Shown: one piece after another, positions 29,665-35,973 of the stretch
Numbering within the stretch: position 1 is the stretch's first letter
Layout: each line of letters starts with the position of its first letter
Notes under the pieces: generated by a model
The model's input: the letters and a program-made list of their open reading frames with translations, nothing else
Databases searched by the model: none
Told to the model about the DNA's origin: nothing
Source of the DNA: Saccharothrix sp. HUAS TT1
GTDB lineage: Bacteria > Actinomycetota > Actinomycetes > Mycobacteriales > Pseudonocardiaceae
Assembly: GCF_040744945.1 (NCBI RefSeq)
Contig: NZ_CP160453.1
Coordinates: 2,604,001 to 2,668,000, forward strand
DNA length: 64,000 nt
Direction of reading: 5' to 3'
Translations under genes and position numbers: made by a program

Positions 29665-29943
29665 GTGCAGACCATCCAGGACCGCTTCCAGCAGTTCCAC
29701 GTGGACAACCCCGACGTCTACGAGACGCTGGAGCGCCTCGCGGCCGAGTGGTTCGAGGCGGGCAAGCGCAAGCTTGGGGTGAAGATGCTCTGGGAGACGA
29801 TGCGGTGGGAGCGCAGCAAGCTCGCGGCCCCCGGCACGTTCGCCCTGAACGACGTCTACACCTCGCGCTACGCACGCCTGCTGGTGCAGCGTCACCCCGA
29901 GTGGGCGCCGTACATCGAGCTGCGCGAGCTGCGGGCCGCCTGA
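29665..29943 (+). CDS. Early phage protein of unknown function, 92 aa
   Basis: GTG at 29665 after AGGAGGAG. Helical; contains ETLERLAAEWFEAGKRKLGV, MLWETMRWERSKLAAP and NDVYTSRYARLLVQRHPEW, a layout known from conserved actinophage proteins of unknown function. The stop overlaps the next ATG, starting the unit without hammerheads. Confidence 0.75.
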   Translation: MQTIQDRFQQFHVDNPDVYETLERLAAEWFEAGKRKLGVKMLWETMRWERSKLAAPGTFALNDVYTSRYARLLVQRHPEWAPYIELRELRAA

Positions 29944-30524
29944 TGGAGTTGACCGAGCCGTGGCCGAACCTCTTCAGCGTCGGCCAGCCTGTCAAGGTCA
30001 TCGGTGGCATGTTCCAGGGTGACCGCGGCAAGGTCGCCGATCCGCCCGAGGTGTACCGCATCGACCGTGCGGACGGCTGGCGCTTGCGCGTCGAGCTGCC
30101 GGACGGCAGGTTCATCACGCCGCTGATCGGACACGTCCGTCAGGACGACGATCCGCTCACGCCCACGCCGCTGAAGCGCGGCGAGGAGGTCCGCGTGGTA
30201 TCGGAGACCGGCGGGGCGAAGGGCAAGAAGCTGGCCTCCCTGGGCAGCCTCGACCCGAAGGCCCTGCTCGTGCTGGCTGAGGCGTCCGGCTTCGGCGCGG
30301 CGAAGTACGACCAGCACAACTTCCTCCGCGGCTACGCCTGGAGCCTGAGCTTCGACGCCGCGCAGCGCCACCTGCTGGCCTTCTGGGCGGGCGAGGAACT
30401 CGATCCCGAGAGCGGTCTGCCGCACGTAGCGCACGCCGCCTGGCACTGTCTGGCGATGCTGAGCTTCCAGCTCCGCGACATCGGCACCGACGACCGCTTC
30501 GACTCACCCGAGCGGTCGGCGTGA
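29943..30524 (+). CDS. dATP/dGTP diphosphohydrolase-domain protein with KOW-like N-terminus
   Basis: 193 residues; the ATG overlaps the previous stop. Residues 1-65 contain a KOW-like beta motif (VGQPVKVIGGMFQGDRGKV). Residues about 95-190 (LVLAEASGFGAAKYDQHNFL, RHLLAFWAGEELDPESGLPH, VAHAAWHCLAMLSF) match the small MazG-like dATP/dGTP diphosphohydrolase N-terminal family, with Glu/Asp/His positions for Mg. It may alter nucleotide pools during infection. Fusion to a KOW-like module is unusual. Confidence 0.72.
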   Translation: MELTEPWPNLFSVGQPVKVIGGMFQGDRGKVADPPEVYRIDRADGWRLRVELPDGRFITPLIGHVRQDDDPLTPTPLKRGEEVRVVSETGGAKGKKLASLGSLDPKALLVLAEASGFGAAKYDQHNFLRGYAWSLSFDAAQRHLLAFWAGEELDPESGLPHVAHAAWHCLAMLSFQLRDIGTDDRFDSPERSA

Positions 30525-30542
30525 TTTTCAAGTTCGACAAGG

Positions 30543-30571
30543 TTGCACACGCCCGACGTGGTGTGTAACGT
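30543..30571 (+). promoter_or_regulatory. Internal promoter P4 overlapping an operator
   Basis: TTGCAC, 17 bp, TAACGT. The -10 is the centre of an exact consensus site GTGTGTAACGTTGGC (30561-30575). It would drive the distal block from 30601 to the integrase under the same repressor. Confidence 0.58.
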
Positions 30572-30575
30572 TGGC
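30561..30575 (+). promoter_or_regulatory. 15-bp operator over P4 -10
   Basis: GTGTGTAACGTTGGC, exact consensus in the direction of transcription. Confidence 0.62.
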
Positions 30576-30600
30576 AGTACCGGAACGAAGGAGCTCGGCA

Positions 30601-31296
30601 GTGACCGTCTACAACACCCTCATCGGCAAGGTCCACGGTACCTCAGTGCAGACCGGTGACCTCGACCTCGGCGGCGGAACGCTCGTCCTGTCCAAGGCGC
30701 CGACGCCATCCACCGCGCCCACGGAGTTCGACAGCGGGGACGCGGTCGTGCTGGCCGAGCACCCCGATGCCGAGGTCTTCACGATCACCGGACTGGTTCA
30801 GCACCCCGCGTTCGACGGCAACCGCTACCTCGCCGTGGGCGAGGGTGGCGCCCCCGTGCTGCTGGACCCGGCCAAGATCAAGGCCGCGCCCGTCGACCCC
30901 GATCCGACCTTCGCCGTGGGCGACCGGGTCCGCGTGATGACCAACGAGGTCCCCGGCACGGCGCCGCGCGGCTCGATCGGCACGGTGCGCGAGGTCGAGC
31001 AGGGGTTCGTCTACGTGCGCCTCGACCACTCGGGGATTCTCTTCCCCCTCCGCGCCAAGGAGTTGGTCGCGCTGATCGACGCGCCCGCGTACCGCAAGGT
31101 GGCCGACCTCGCCGACCTGGCCGCGCTGCGGCCCGGCACGGTGATCGTGAACGAGGTCAGCAACCAGGTCTTCGTCAAGGACGGAGCCGGGACCTGGCGA
31201 CAGCCCGGCTGGCCCGGCCCCTACAGCATCGAGGCCGCGGAGGAGATCGCCGAAGGACTCCTCGTCGTCTACGTTCCGCCCACTTCGCGTGGCTGA
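30601..31296 (+). CDS. Phage protein with repeated beta domains, 231 aa
   Basis: GTG at 30601 with GAAGGAG at the proper distance. Beta rich; residues about 100-160 (PTFAVGDRVRVMTNEVPGTA, GSIGTVREVEQGFVYVRLDH) resemble an SH3/KOW-like barrel. The earlier part has VVLAEHPDAEVFTITGLVQH. First gene after P4. Binding to nucleic acid or protein is plausible; function unknown. Confidence 0.7.
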   Translation: MTVYNTLIGKVHGTSVQTGDLDLGGGTLVLSKAPTPSTAPTEFDSGDAVVLAEHPDAEVFTITGLVQHPAFDGNRYLAVGEGGAPVLLDPAKIKAAPVDPDPTFAVGDRVRVMTNEVPGTAPRGSIGTVREVEQGFVYVRLDHSGILFPLRAKELVALIDAPAYRKVADLADLAALRPGTVIVNEVSNQVFVKDGAGTWRQPGWPGPYSIEAAEEIAEGLLVVYVPPTSRG

Positions 31297-31311
31297 GTGT
31301 GTAACGTTGGC
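31297..31311 (+). promoter_or_regulatory. 15-bp stoperator-like site
   Basis: GTGTGTAACGTTGGC, exact consensus, directly after the stop of the preceding gene; no -35 at proper distance. Followed by GGCGAAGG, which looks like the start of a decayed hammerhead element. Confidence 0.6.
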
Positions 31312-31317
31312 GAAGGC

Positions 31318-31348
31318 GGGGGGTGACGTCCTGTGAAGATCACCCCCC
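31318..31348 (+). promoter_or_regulatory. Hairpin that traps the start of the 31333 gene
   Basis: GGGGGGTGA pairs exactly with TCACCCCCC, with the GTG start codon in the 13-nt loop and the G-rich ribosome box in the stem. This would lower initiation unless melted; possible translational control. Confidence 0.5.
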
Positions 31349-31755
31349 GCAAGGACGAGGTCGCGGCTGTCGTTCAGCTCCTGGAGAGCGACGGCTACGA
31401 CTCGGCGGAGGCGCTCGCCAAGGACGTGATCAAGAGGGTCGCCGAGCTGTTCGGCGACCGCGAGTTCTACGCCTGGGTCCACCGCTTCGGCCCCGGTCAG
31501 CTTCAACTGGCCTGGGGCCCGCTGACCAGCGACTCCGAAGTGCTGAAGCTCGCCAAGAAGGCGAGCCTGGGCGGCGAGTCGATGTCCCTGAAGCTCTACA
31601 GCACCAACGGCCTTCTCGCCCGCATCGCGGAAGGCAACATCGCCCCAACCGAACACTGCACGGATTGCGGCCATCCCCACGGCGCGCACGAGCACCCGAA
31701 GTTCGGCGGTAGGTGCGCCATCCGGCGCTGTACCTGCAAGCAAGACCGCAAGTGA
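31333..31755 (+). CDS. Phage protein with C-terminal zinc-ribbon-like motif, 140 aa
   Basis: GTG at 31333 within a strong hairpin. The N-terminal part is helical (VAAVVQLLESDGYDSAEALA), the centre beta rich. The end has EHCTDCGHPHGAHEHPKFGG followed by RCAIRRCTCKQDRK, with CxxC and CxxxxCxC for metal. Function unknown. Confidence 0.72.
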   Translation: MKITPRKDEVAAVVQLLESDGYDSAEALAKDVIKRVAELFGDREFYAWVHRFGPGQLQLAWGPLTSDSEVLKLAKKASLGGESMSLKLYSTNGLLARIAEGNIAPTEHCTDCGHPHGAHEHPKFGGRCAIRRCTCKQDRK

Positions 31756-31780
31756 ATCCCCCACGTCTCCACCTGTCCGC

Positions 31781-31795
31781 GTGTGCAACGTTGGC
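31781..31795 (+). promoter_or_regulatory. 15-bp stoperator-like site
   Basis: GTGTGCAACGTTGGC, exact consensus, in the short gap after the 31333 gene; no promoter elements seen. Confidence 0.6.
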
Positions 31796-31819
31796 AGTTC
31801 TCCCCCTGGATGTGACCTT

Positions 31820-32086
31820 GTGAGCAACATCAAGACCGTCGCCCACGTGTGGTGCGACACCTGCGGCAAGCGCGGCTTCGAAGACGAACACGACGCGGAG
31901 AAGGCTCTGGGGAGGGCCCGCGCCCGTCGTGAGCGCAACGCCGACCGCATCAACCCCGCCTCGCGGCGAGGGATGAAGCGGGAGAACAGGTACTACGAGT
32001 GCTCGGAGGGCCTGCTCCACCTCACGGAGCAGTCCCGCCGCGTGCACCACCAGCACACCGCGCGCCGCTGGGGGGCGGTCGCGTGA
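31820..32086 (+). CDS. Small basic zinc-finger-like protein, 88 aa
   Basis: GTG at 31820, giving VSNIKTVAHVWCDTCGKRGF with a CxxC near the N-terminus, then a basic helical part (LGRARARRERNADRINPASR). An upstream in-frame start at 31781 would lie inside the operator and is rejected. The ribosome box is weak. Overlaps the next gene by GTGA. Confidence 0.65.
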   Translation: MSNIKTVAHVWCDTCGKRGFEDEHDAEKALGRARARRERNADRINPASRRGMKRENRYYECSEGLLHLTEQSRRVHHQHTARRWGAVA

Positions 32087-32277
32087 GCTGCATGACCTGC
32101 GTGAACCGCCGAGCGGTGGTGACCTCCGAGGCCGCCAACCTCCGCCGTCTCGCCCGCATGGCCGCCCGCAACGAGACCCGGCGCAACGTCGAGCTCGTGA
32201 TCGCCGCCAAGGCAAAGGTCGAGGACGCCAAGAGCGTGCTCACCCAGCACGAGGCGTACTGCGAGGTGGCCGCGTGA
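32083..32277 (+). CDS. Small phage protein, 64 aa
   Basis: GTG start overlaps the preceding stop. VSCMTCVNRRAV gives a CxxC; the rest is a basic helix (LRRLARMAARNETRRNVELV). It belongs to a chain of overlapping small genes (31820 to 34007) that are probably translated together. Function unknown. Confidence 0.65.
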   Translation: MSCMTCVNRRAVVTSEAANLRRLARMAARNETRRNVELVIAAKAKVEDAKSVLTQHEAYCEVAA

Positions 32278-32561
32278 GCGTCGCTCTCGAAGCCGCCCTG
32301 GAGGCGATCCGGGGCGCGGTCTACGAGGAGAACGAGCGCGGCGGCGAGGCCCGCGGCATCGTGCAGGCGATCGGCCGCCTGGTCGGCGTCGACCTCGGCA
32401 AGGACCCGCTCGACGGCAACGTGTGGAGCCCGGCGAACATGCGCCGCGTCGTGACCGCGGTCGACGCGCTGCGCCGCCAGAACGCTCAGCTCCGCGGCCT
32501 GCCGCCCGGCGGCTTCGCGCCGCGTCCGGCCTGCGTCGCGTACGGCGAGCGCGGCTGGTGA
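32274..32561 (+). CDS. Small helical phage protein, 95 aa
   Basis: GTG start overlaps the preceding stop (GTGA). Contains LEAIRGAVYEENERGGEARG and NMRRVVTAVDALRRQNAQLR. Similar small proteins occur next to early control regions of actinophages. Function unknown. Confidence 0.65.
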   Translation: MSVALEAALEAIRGAVYEENERGGEARGIVQAIGRLVGVDLGKDPLDGNVWSPANMRRVVTAVDALRRQNAQLRGLPPGGFAPRPACVAYGERGW

Positions 32562-32998
32562 TTGTCCACCGATGCAAGGGGTGCCGGGCGGCCTGGCTGT
32601 CGCCCGGCATCGACGAAGACGGCTGGTACGAGTCCATCCGGTGCACCTGCCCGGTGGGCTCCGAGCCTGAGTTCGAGGTGCTGGCCGAGGTGCAGCCCCC
32701 GACGTCCGTGCGGTGCACGTGCCCGGCGGGCTCCAGGCGAGCCCTCCACCACTTCCGGCGGTGCCCCGTAGCTCTGCCGGAGAACGATCCCCGGTACCTC
32801 AACCCCTTCATGGCGGGCATGTTCGCCGCCCGCATGGCCCTGGTGCGGCACGGCTGGAAGCACGCCGAGCCGCTGAGCATCCAGGAGGCCGTCACGGTCA
32901 TCGACCGCGAACGCCTCCAGTCCGTCGCCCTCCTGATCAACCAGCACGCGGACACTCCCTCGTCCGCGTCGTCGCCGAAGGACGGTCCCACCCAGTGA
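32558..32998 (+). CDS. Cysteine-rich phage protein, 146 aa
   Basis: The GTG at 32558 overlaps the preceding TGA; the longer frame upstream is inside the previous gene. It begins VIVHRCKGCRAAWLSPGIDE and has repeated RCTCP units (SIRCTCPVGSEPEFEVLAEV, then SVRCTCPAGSRRALHHFRRC), giving several metal sites. The C-terminal part is helical. Function unknown. Confidence 0.68.
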   Translation: MIVHRCKGCRAAWLSPGIDEDGWYESIRCTCPVGSEPEFEVLAEVQPPTSVRCTCPAGSRRALHHFRRCPVALPENDPRYLNPFMAGMFAARMALVRHGWKHAEPLSIQEAVTVIDRERLQSVALLINQHADTPSSASSPKDGPTQ

Positions 32999-33633
32999 CC
33001 AACGCCATCGCCCCCCAGCTCGCGCCCGAGACCGACATCCTGATCGTCGGCTTCACCGAGGAGCGCCGCGCCTACCCCCAGTTCCGGCACTGGCAGGTCT
33101 ACGCCGCCTCGGCGCCGCTGACGATGATGCTGAGCGGGCGTCGCTTCCGCCGCGCCTACTTCACGGACGGCGCGCAGCGCATGAAGGGCTTCGACCGGCT
33201 CGCCGACACCCTGCACGACCGGGTGGCGAAGGGCGAGGCGGACATGATCGTGCACGTCTCGGCCTACGAGCGGCTGACCGCGGCGGACGAGGCCGACCGC
33301 GCCGCGCGGCACGCCGCTCCGGCGCACGAGCTGGACCTGCTGATCACGGGCGAGCGCGACAACCCCGCGGACTACCCGCAGTTCGAGCGCGGCCAGATCG
33401 TGCGGGCCATGCAGGCGAACAGGTCCCTGCACGGCCGTCACCTCCGCCGCGTCTACTTCACGCCGGACGCCGCGCGCTCCGTGCTGTTCGCCCAGACGCG
33501 CTCGACCCTGGAGTACCAGGTGGCGCGCGGGACCGCCGAGCTGATCGCCCCGATCGAGGACTACGGGCGGCTGGCCGAGGCGGACGCGGCGCTGGTGCGC
33601 GGCCTGAACCAGGCTCGGGCGTTCCAGGCGTGA
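32995..33633 (+). CDS. Phage protein with internal duplication, 212 aa
   Basis: The GTG at 32995 overlaps the previous stop. Two similar halves are visible: AYFTDGAQRMKGFDRLADTL then IVHVSAYERL in the first, and VYFTPDAARSVLFAQTRSTL then IAPIEDYGRL in the second. Each half also has a TDILIVGFTEER- or LDLLITGERDN-type start. A tandem domain duplication is clear; the domain is not recognised. Confidence 0.7.
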   Translation: MTNAIAPQLAPETDILIVGFTEERRAYPQFRHWQVYAASAPLTMMLSGRRFRRAYFTDGAQRMKGFDRLADTLHDRVAKGEADMIVHVSAYERLTAADEADRAARHAAPAHELDLLITGERDNPADYPQFERGQIVRAMQANRSLHGRHLRRVYFTPDAARSVLFAQTRSTLEYQVARGTAELIAPIEDYGRLAEADAALVRGLNQARAFQA

Positions 33634-34007
33634 CGTACCCCAAGCTCGCGGAGCTCATCAAGGCCGACCCGCGCGAGGAGAAGCTCCCGCGCTGGGCACG
33701 CAACAAGATGGAGGGCCTGCGTCGCGCGGTCAGTCTCGCGGCCCTCGACGTCGTGGCGGCCGACCAGCGCGCGGACGAGGCGCGGCTCGCCACCCGGCCC
33801 GAGGACTCGGACGCCGTGCTCGACCCGTACGCCGAGATCCCGATCGGCCTGGGCACAGGGCGGCGGGTCCGGTTCCGGCCGAACGCCCCGGACGACGGCT
33901 ACATCGACGTCTGGGTGGAGCACGGCGAAGTCCAGGTGATGGCCCACCGCCGCATGGCCGTGCTGCCCCAGTCGTCGAACGTGGCGCGGATCGTCTCCAG
34001 CCTGTGA
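33630..34007 (+). CDS. Phage protein of unknown function, 125 aa
   Basis: GTG overlaps the preceding stop (GTGA). N-terminal helix (PREEKLPRWARNKMEGLRRA) and a beta-rich C-terminal half (DGYIDVWVEHGEVQVMAHRR). Resembles widespread actinophage proteins containing WARNKMEGLR-like motifs, function unknown. Last gene of the overlapping chain and followed by a terminator-like hairpin. Confidence 0.72.
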   Translation: MTYPKLAELIKADPREEKLPRWARNKMEGLRRAVSLAALDVVAADQRADEARLATRPEDSDAVLDPYAEIPIGLGTGRRVRFRPNAPDDGYIDVWVEHGEVQVMAHRRMAVLPQSSNVARIVSSL

Positions 34008-34020
34008 GGCGCTGAACGAA

Positions 34021-34051
34021 GGCGGGGCGCTCCACTCAGGGGCGTCCCGCC
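34021..34051 (+). terminator. Hairpin terminator before the excisionase/integrase pair
   Basis: GGCGGGGCGC and GCGTCCCGCC pair (one G.U) around TCCACTCAGGG, followed by CCCCCATT. Separates the early chain from the integration genes. Confidence 0.65.
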
Positions 34052-34086
34052 CCCATTCCCTGAAATCGAATCGGAGAATTGCCCCC

Positions 34087-34269
34087 TTGAACCCTCGCCG
34101 CCTCACCGTTGCTGACGTGTGTGCCGACCTCGAAATCTCCCGGTCCACCTTCTACGACTGGCGCGCGAAGAAGCGCGGCCCGAAGTGCATCCGCCTGCCG
34201 AATGGCGAGCTGCGAATCCGGGTCGCGGATTACGAACGGTGGCTGGAAGAACTGGAGGAATCGGCATGA
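34087..34269 (+). CDS. xis: Excisionase-like helix-turn-helix protein, 60 aa
   Basis: TTG at 34087, giving LTVADVCADLEISRSTFYDW, a MerR/AlpA-type helix-turn-helix with the Tyr-Asp-Trp recognition helix, followed by the wing (CIRLPNGELRIRVADYERWL). Overlaps the integrase start by ATGA. Such small proteins direct excision; a regulator role at the integrase promoter is an alternative. Gene symbol is by analogy. Confidence 0.78.
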   Translation: MNPRRLTVADVCADLEISRSTFYDWRAKKRGPKCIRLPNGELRIRVADYERWLEELEESA

Positions 34270-35657
34270 CGGACGACACGAGCTACGACGTCCAGGTTTT
34301 CGCGCTCGACCCCTACATCCACAAGGGGAGCAAGAAGGTCACCTACTGGGTCCGCTGGCGGGTGATCAAAAAGCGCTTCAAGCAGAAGTACGCGACCAAG
34401 GCGCTCGCGGAAGGGTTCCGGTCCGAGCTGCTCTCCGCGGCCCGCAAGGGCGAGGCGTTCCGGACCTTCGACGGTCTGCCCGTGTCGATGGCGCGGCAGT
34501 CCGACGAGATGAGCTGGTACGAGTTCGCCTGCGCGTTCGTCGACATGAAGTGGCCGCACGTCGCGGCGACCACCCGGCGGACGCACGCCGAGGCGTTGAC
34601 CAGGGCCACCCCGGCGATGTTCTCCTCGACGAAGGGGAAGCCGGACGACGCGCTGATCAGGTCCGCGCTGACCCGCTGGGGGTTCAACACCGCCCGCCGG
34701 GCCGACGCGCCCGAGGACGTGCGCCGGGCGCTGAAGTGGGTCGCGGCGAACACCCTGCCGGTGACCGCGCTGCGCGACCCGCAGGTGCTCCGGCCCCTGC
34801 TCGACCGGCTCGCGGTCAAGCTCGACGGCAAGCCCGCGGCGCCGAGCGTCGTGTCCCGCCAGCGCAAGATCCTCGGCACGGCGATGGAGTACGCCGTGGA
34901 GCGCAAGCTCCTCGACTCCAACCCCATCCCGGCCCTGAAGTGGATCGCGCCGCGGAAGACGGTCCAGGCGATCGACCAGCGCCGCGTCGCCAACCCGGCG
35001 CAGGTGCGCGACCTCCTGGACGCTGTGCGCGTGCAGCAGCGCAGCGGCCCGCGCCTGGTGGCGTTCTTCGGCTGCCTCTACTACGCCGGGATGCGCCCGG
35101 AGGAGGCCGTCGCGCTGTCCAAGCACCAGCTCTCCCTGCCCGAGGAGGGCTGGGGAGAGATCCACCTGGAGACCGCCCGCCCTCACGCCGGACGCGAGTG
35201 GACCGACAGCGGGAAGAACCGGGACGAGCGCCAGCTCAAACAGCGGGACGCGGGCACGATCCGCCCGGTCCCCAGCCCGCCCGAGCTGACCGAGCTGCTG
35301 CACCGCCACATGCGGGTCTACGGCACGGCCAGGGACGGGCGGCTGTTCCGCGGCGAGCGCAACGACGACGAGCTGCCCAAGCTGACGATCCTGCGGGCGT
35401 GGCGCAAGGCGAGGGAGAAGGCGTTGCCGCCCGAGCTGGCGGCCACGGACCTGGCCGCCTCGCCCTACGACCTGCGCCACGCGGGCGTGTCGCTGTGGCT
35501 CAGCTCCGGCGTGCCGCCGAAGCAGGTCGCCGAGTGGGCAGGGCACTCGCTGGAGGTGCTGTTCCGGATCTACGCCCACGTGCTCAGCGGCTCCAACGAC
35601 GCCATCCGCGCGCTGGTCGAGGCGGGGTTGAAGGGGGCTTCGGGCGACTCAGAGTGA
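34266..35657 (+). CDS. int: Tyrosine-type phage integrase
   Basis: 463 residues from ATG 34266. The N-terminal part has an AP2-like DNA-binding pattern (KKVTYWVRWRVIKKRFKQKY), then a core-binding SAM-like domain (residues about 80-220). The catalytic domain has the first Arg in YYAGMRPEEA (about 276), DLRHAG (Arg404-His405; the usual box II His is Tyr), EWAGHS and the nucleophile Tyr436 in RIYAHVL. It lies 176 bp from the 3' end of tRNA-Arg, so that tRNA is the attachment site. Confidence 0.94.
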   Translation: MTDDTSYDVQVFALDPYIHKGSKKVTYWVRWRVIKKRFKQKYATKALAEGFRSELLSAARKGEAFRTFDGLPVSMARQSDEMSWYEFACAFVDMKWPHVAATTRRTHAEALTRATPAMFSSTKGKPDDALIRSALTRWGFNTARRADAPEDVRRALKWVAANTLPVTALRDPQVLRPLLDRLAVKLDGKPAAPSVVSRQRKILGTAMEYAVERKLLDSNPIPALKWIAPRKTVQAIDQRRVANPAQVRDLLDAVRVQQRSGPRLVAFFGCLYYAGMRPEEAVALSKHQLSLPEEGWGEIHLETARPHAGREWTDSGKNRDERQLKQRDAGTIRPVPSPPELTELLHRHMRVYGTARDGRLFRGERNDDELPKLTILRAWRKAREKALPPELAATDLAASPYDLRHAGVSLWLSSGVPPKQVAEWAGHSLEVLFRIYAHVLSGSNDAIRALVEAGLKGASGDSE

Positions 35658-35785
35658 CGTGATCGACGTCACCTGCGACGGGGCCCGATCCGCCCCGTTG
35701 ATCAAGGTCGGCGGGATCTCGTCGGCACACCATCGGCACAGGCAGCCGCAAACGGCCGGTTTTGGCCGGACACAGCCGGACAAGC

Positions 35786-35830
35786 AAAAAGCCCGCTGGG
35801 CAGCATTCGTGCTGCTCAGCGGGCTTTTTT
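35786..35830. terminator. Bidirectional terminator between integrase and tRNA-Arg
   Basis: AAAAAGCCCGCTG pairs with CAGCGGGCTTTTT, with an inner GCAGC/GCTGC extension and ATTCGT loop. A T-run lies on both strands, so it can stop integrase transcription and convergent tRNA transcription. Confidence 0.9.
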
Positions 35831-35833
35831 GCG

Positions 35834-35908
35834 TGGTGCCCCCGGCAGGATTCGAACCTGCGCTCCCGCCTCCGGAGGGCGGTGCTCTATCCCCTGAGCT
35901 ACGGGGGC
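35834..35908 (-). tRNA. tRNA-Arg (CCG); prophage attachment site
   Basis: Minus strand: acceptor GCCCCCG/CGGGGGC, D-arm TAGCTCAGGGGATAGAG, anticodon arm CCGCC-CTCCGGA-GGCGG (anticodon CCG), T-arm GCAGGTTCGAATCCTGC, and encoded CCA. The 3' end faces the phage integrase. Integrases of this type insert at tRNA 3' ends and restore them, so the 3' half here is probably phage-derived. The matching core should lie left of the window. Confidence 0.93.
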
Positions 35909-35973
35909 CGCAGCTACGGGGAGAAGCTTAGCGCACGGGGGCGAGGGGGTTTCACCGGGCCTACCCTCGGAGC

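Noticed and set aside
35834..35908. Second, broken tRNA at the attachment site
   Set aside because: Only one tRNA-Arg is seen and it is complete with encoded CCA.
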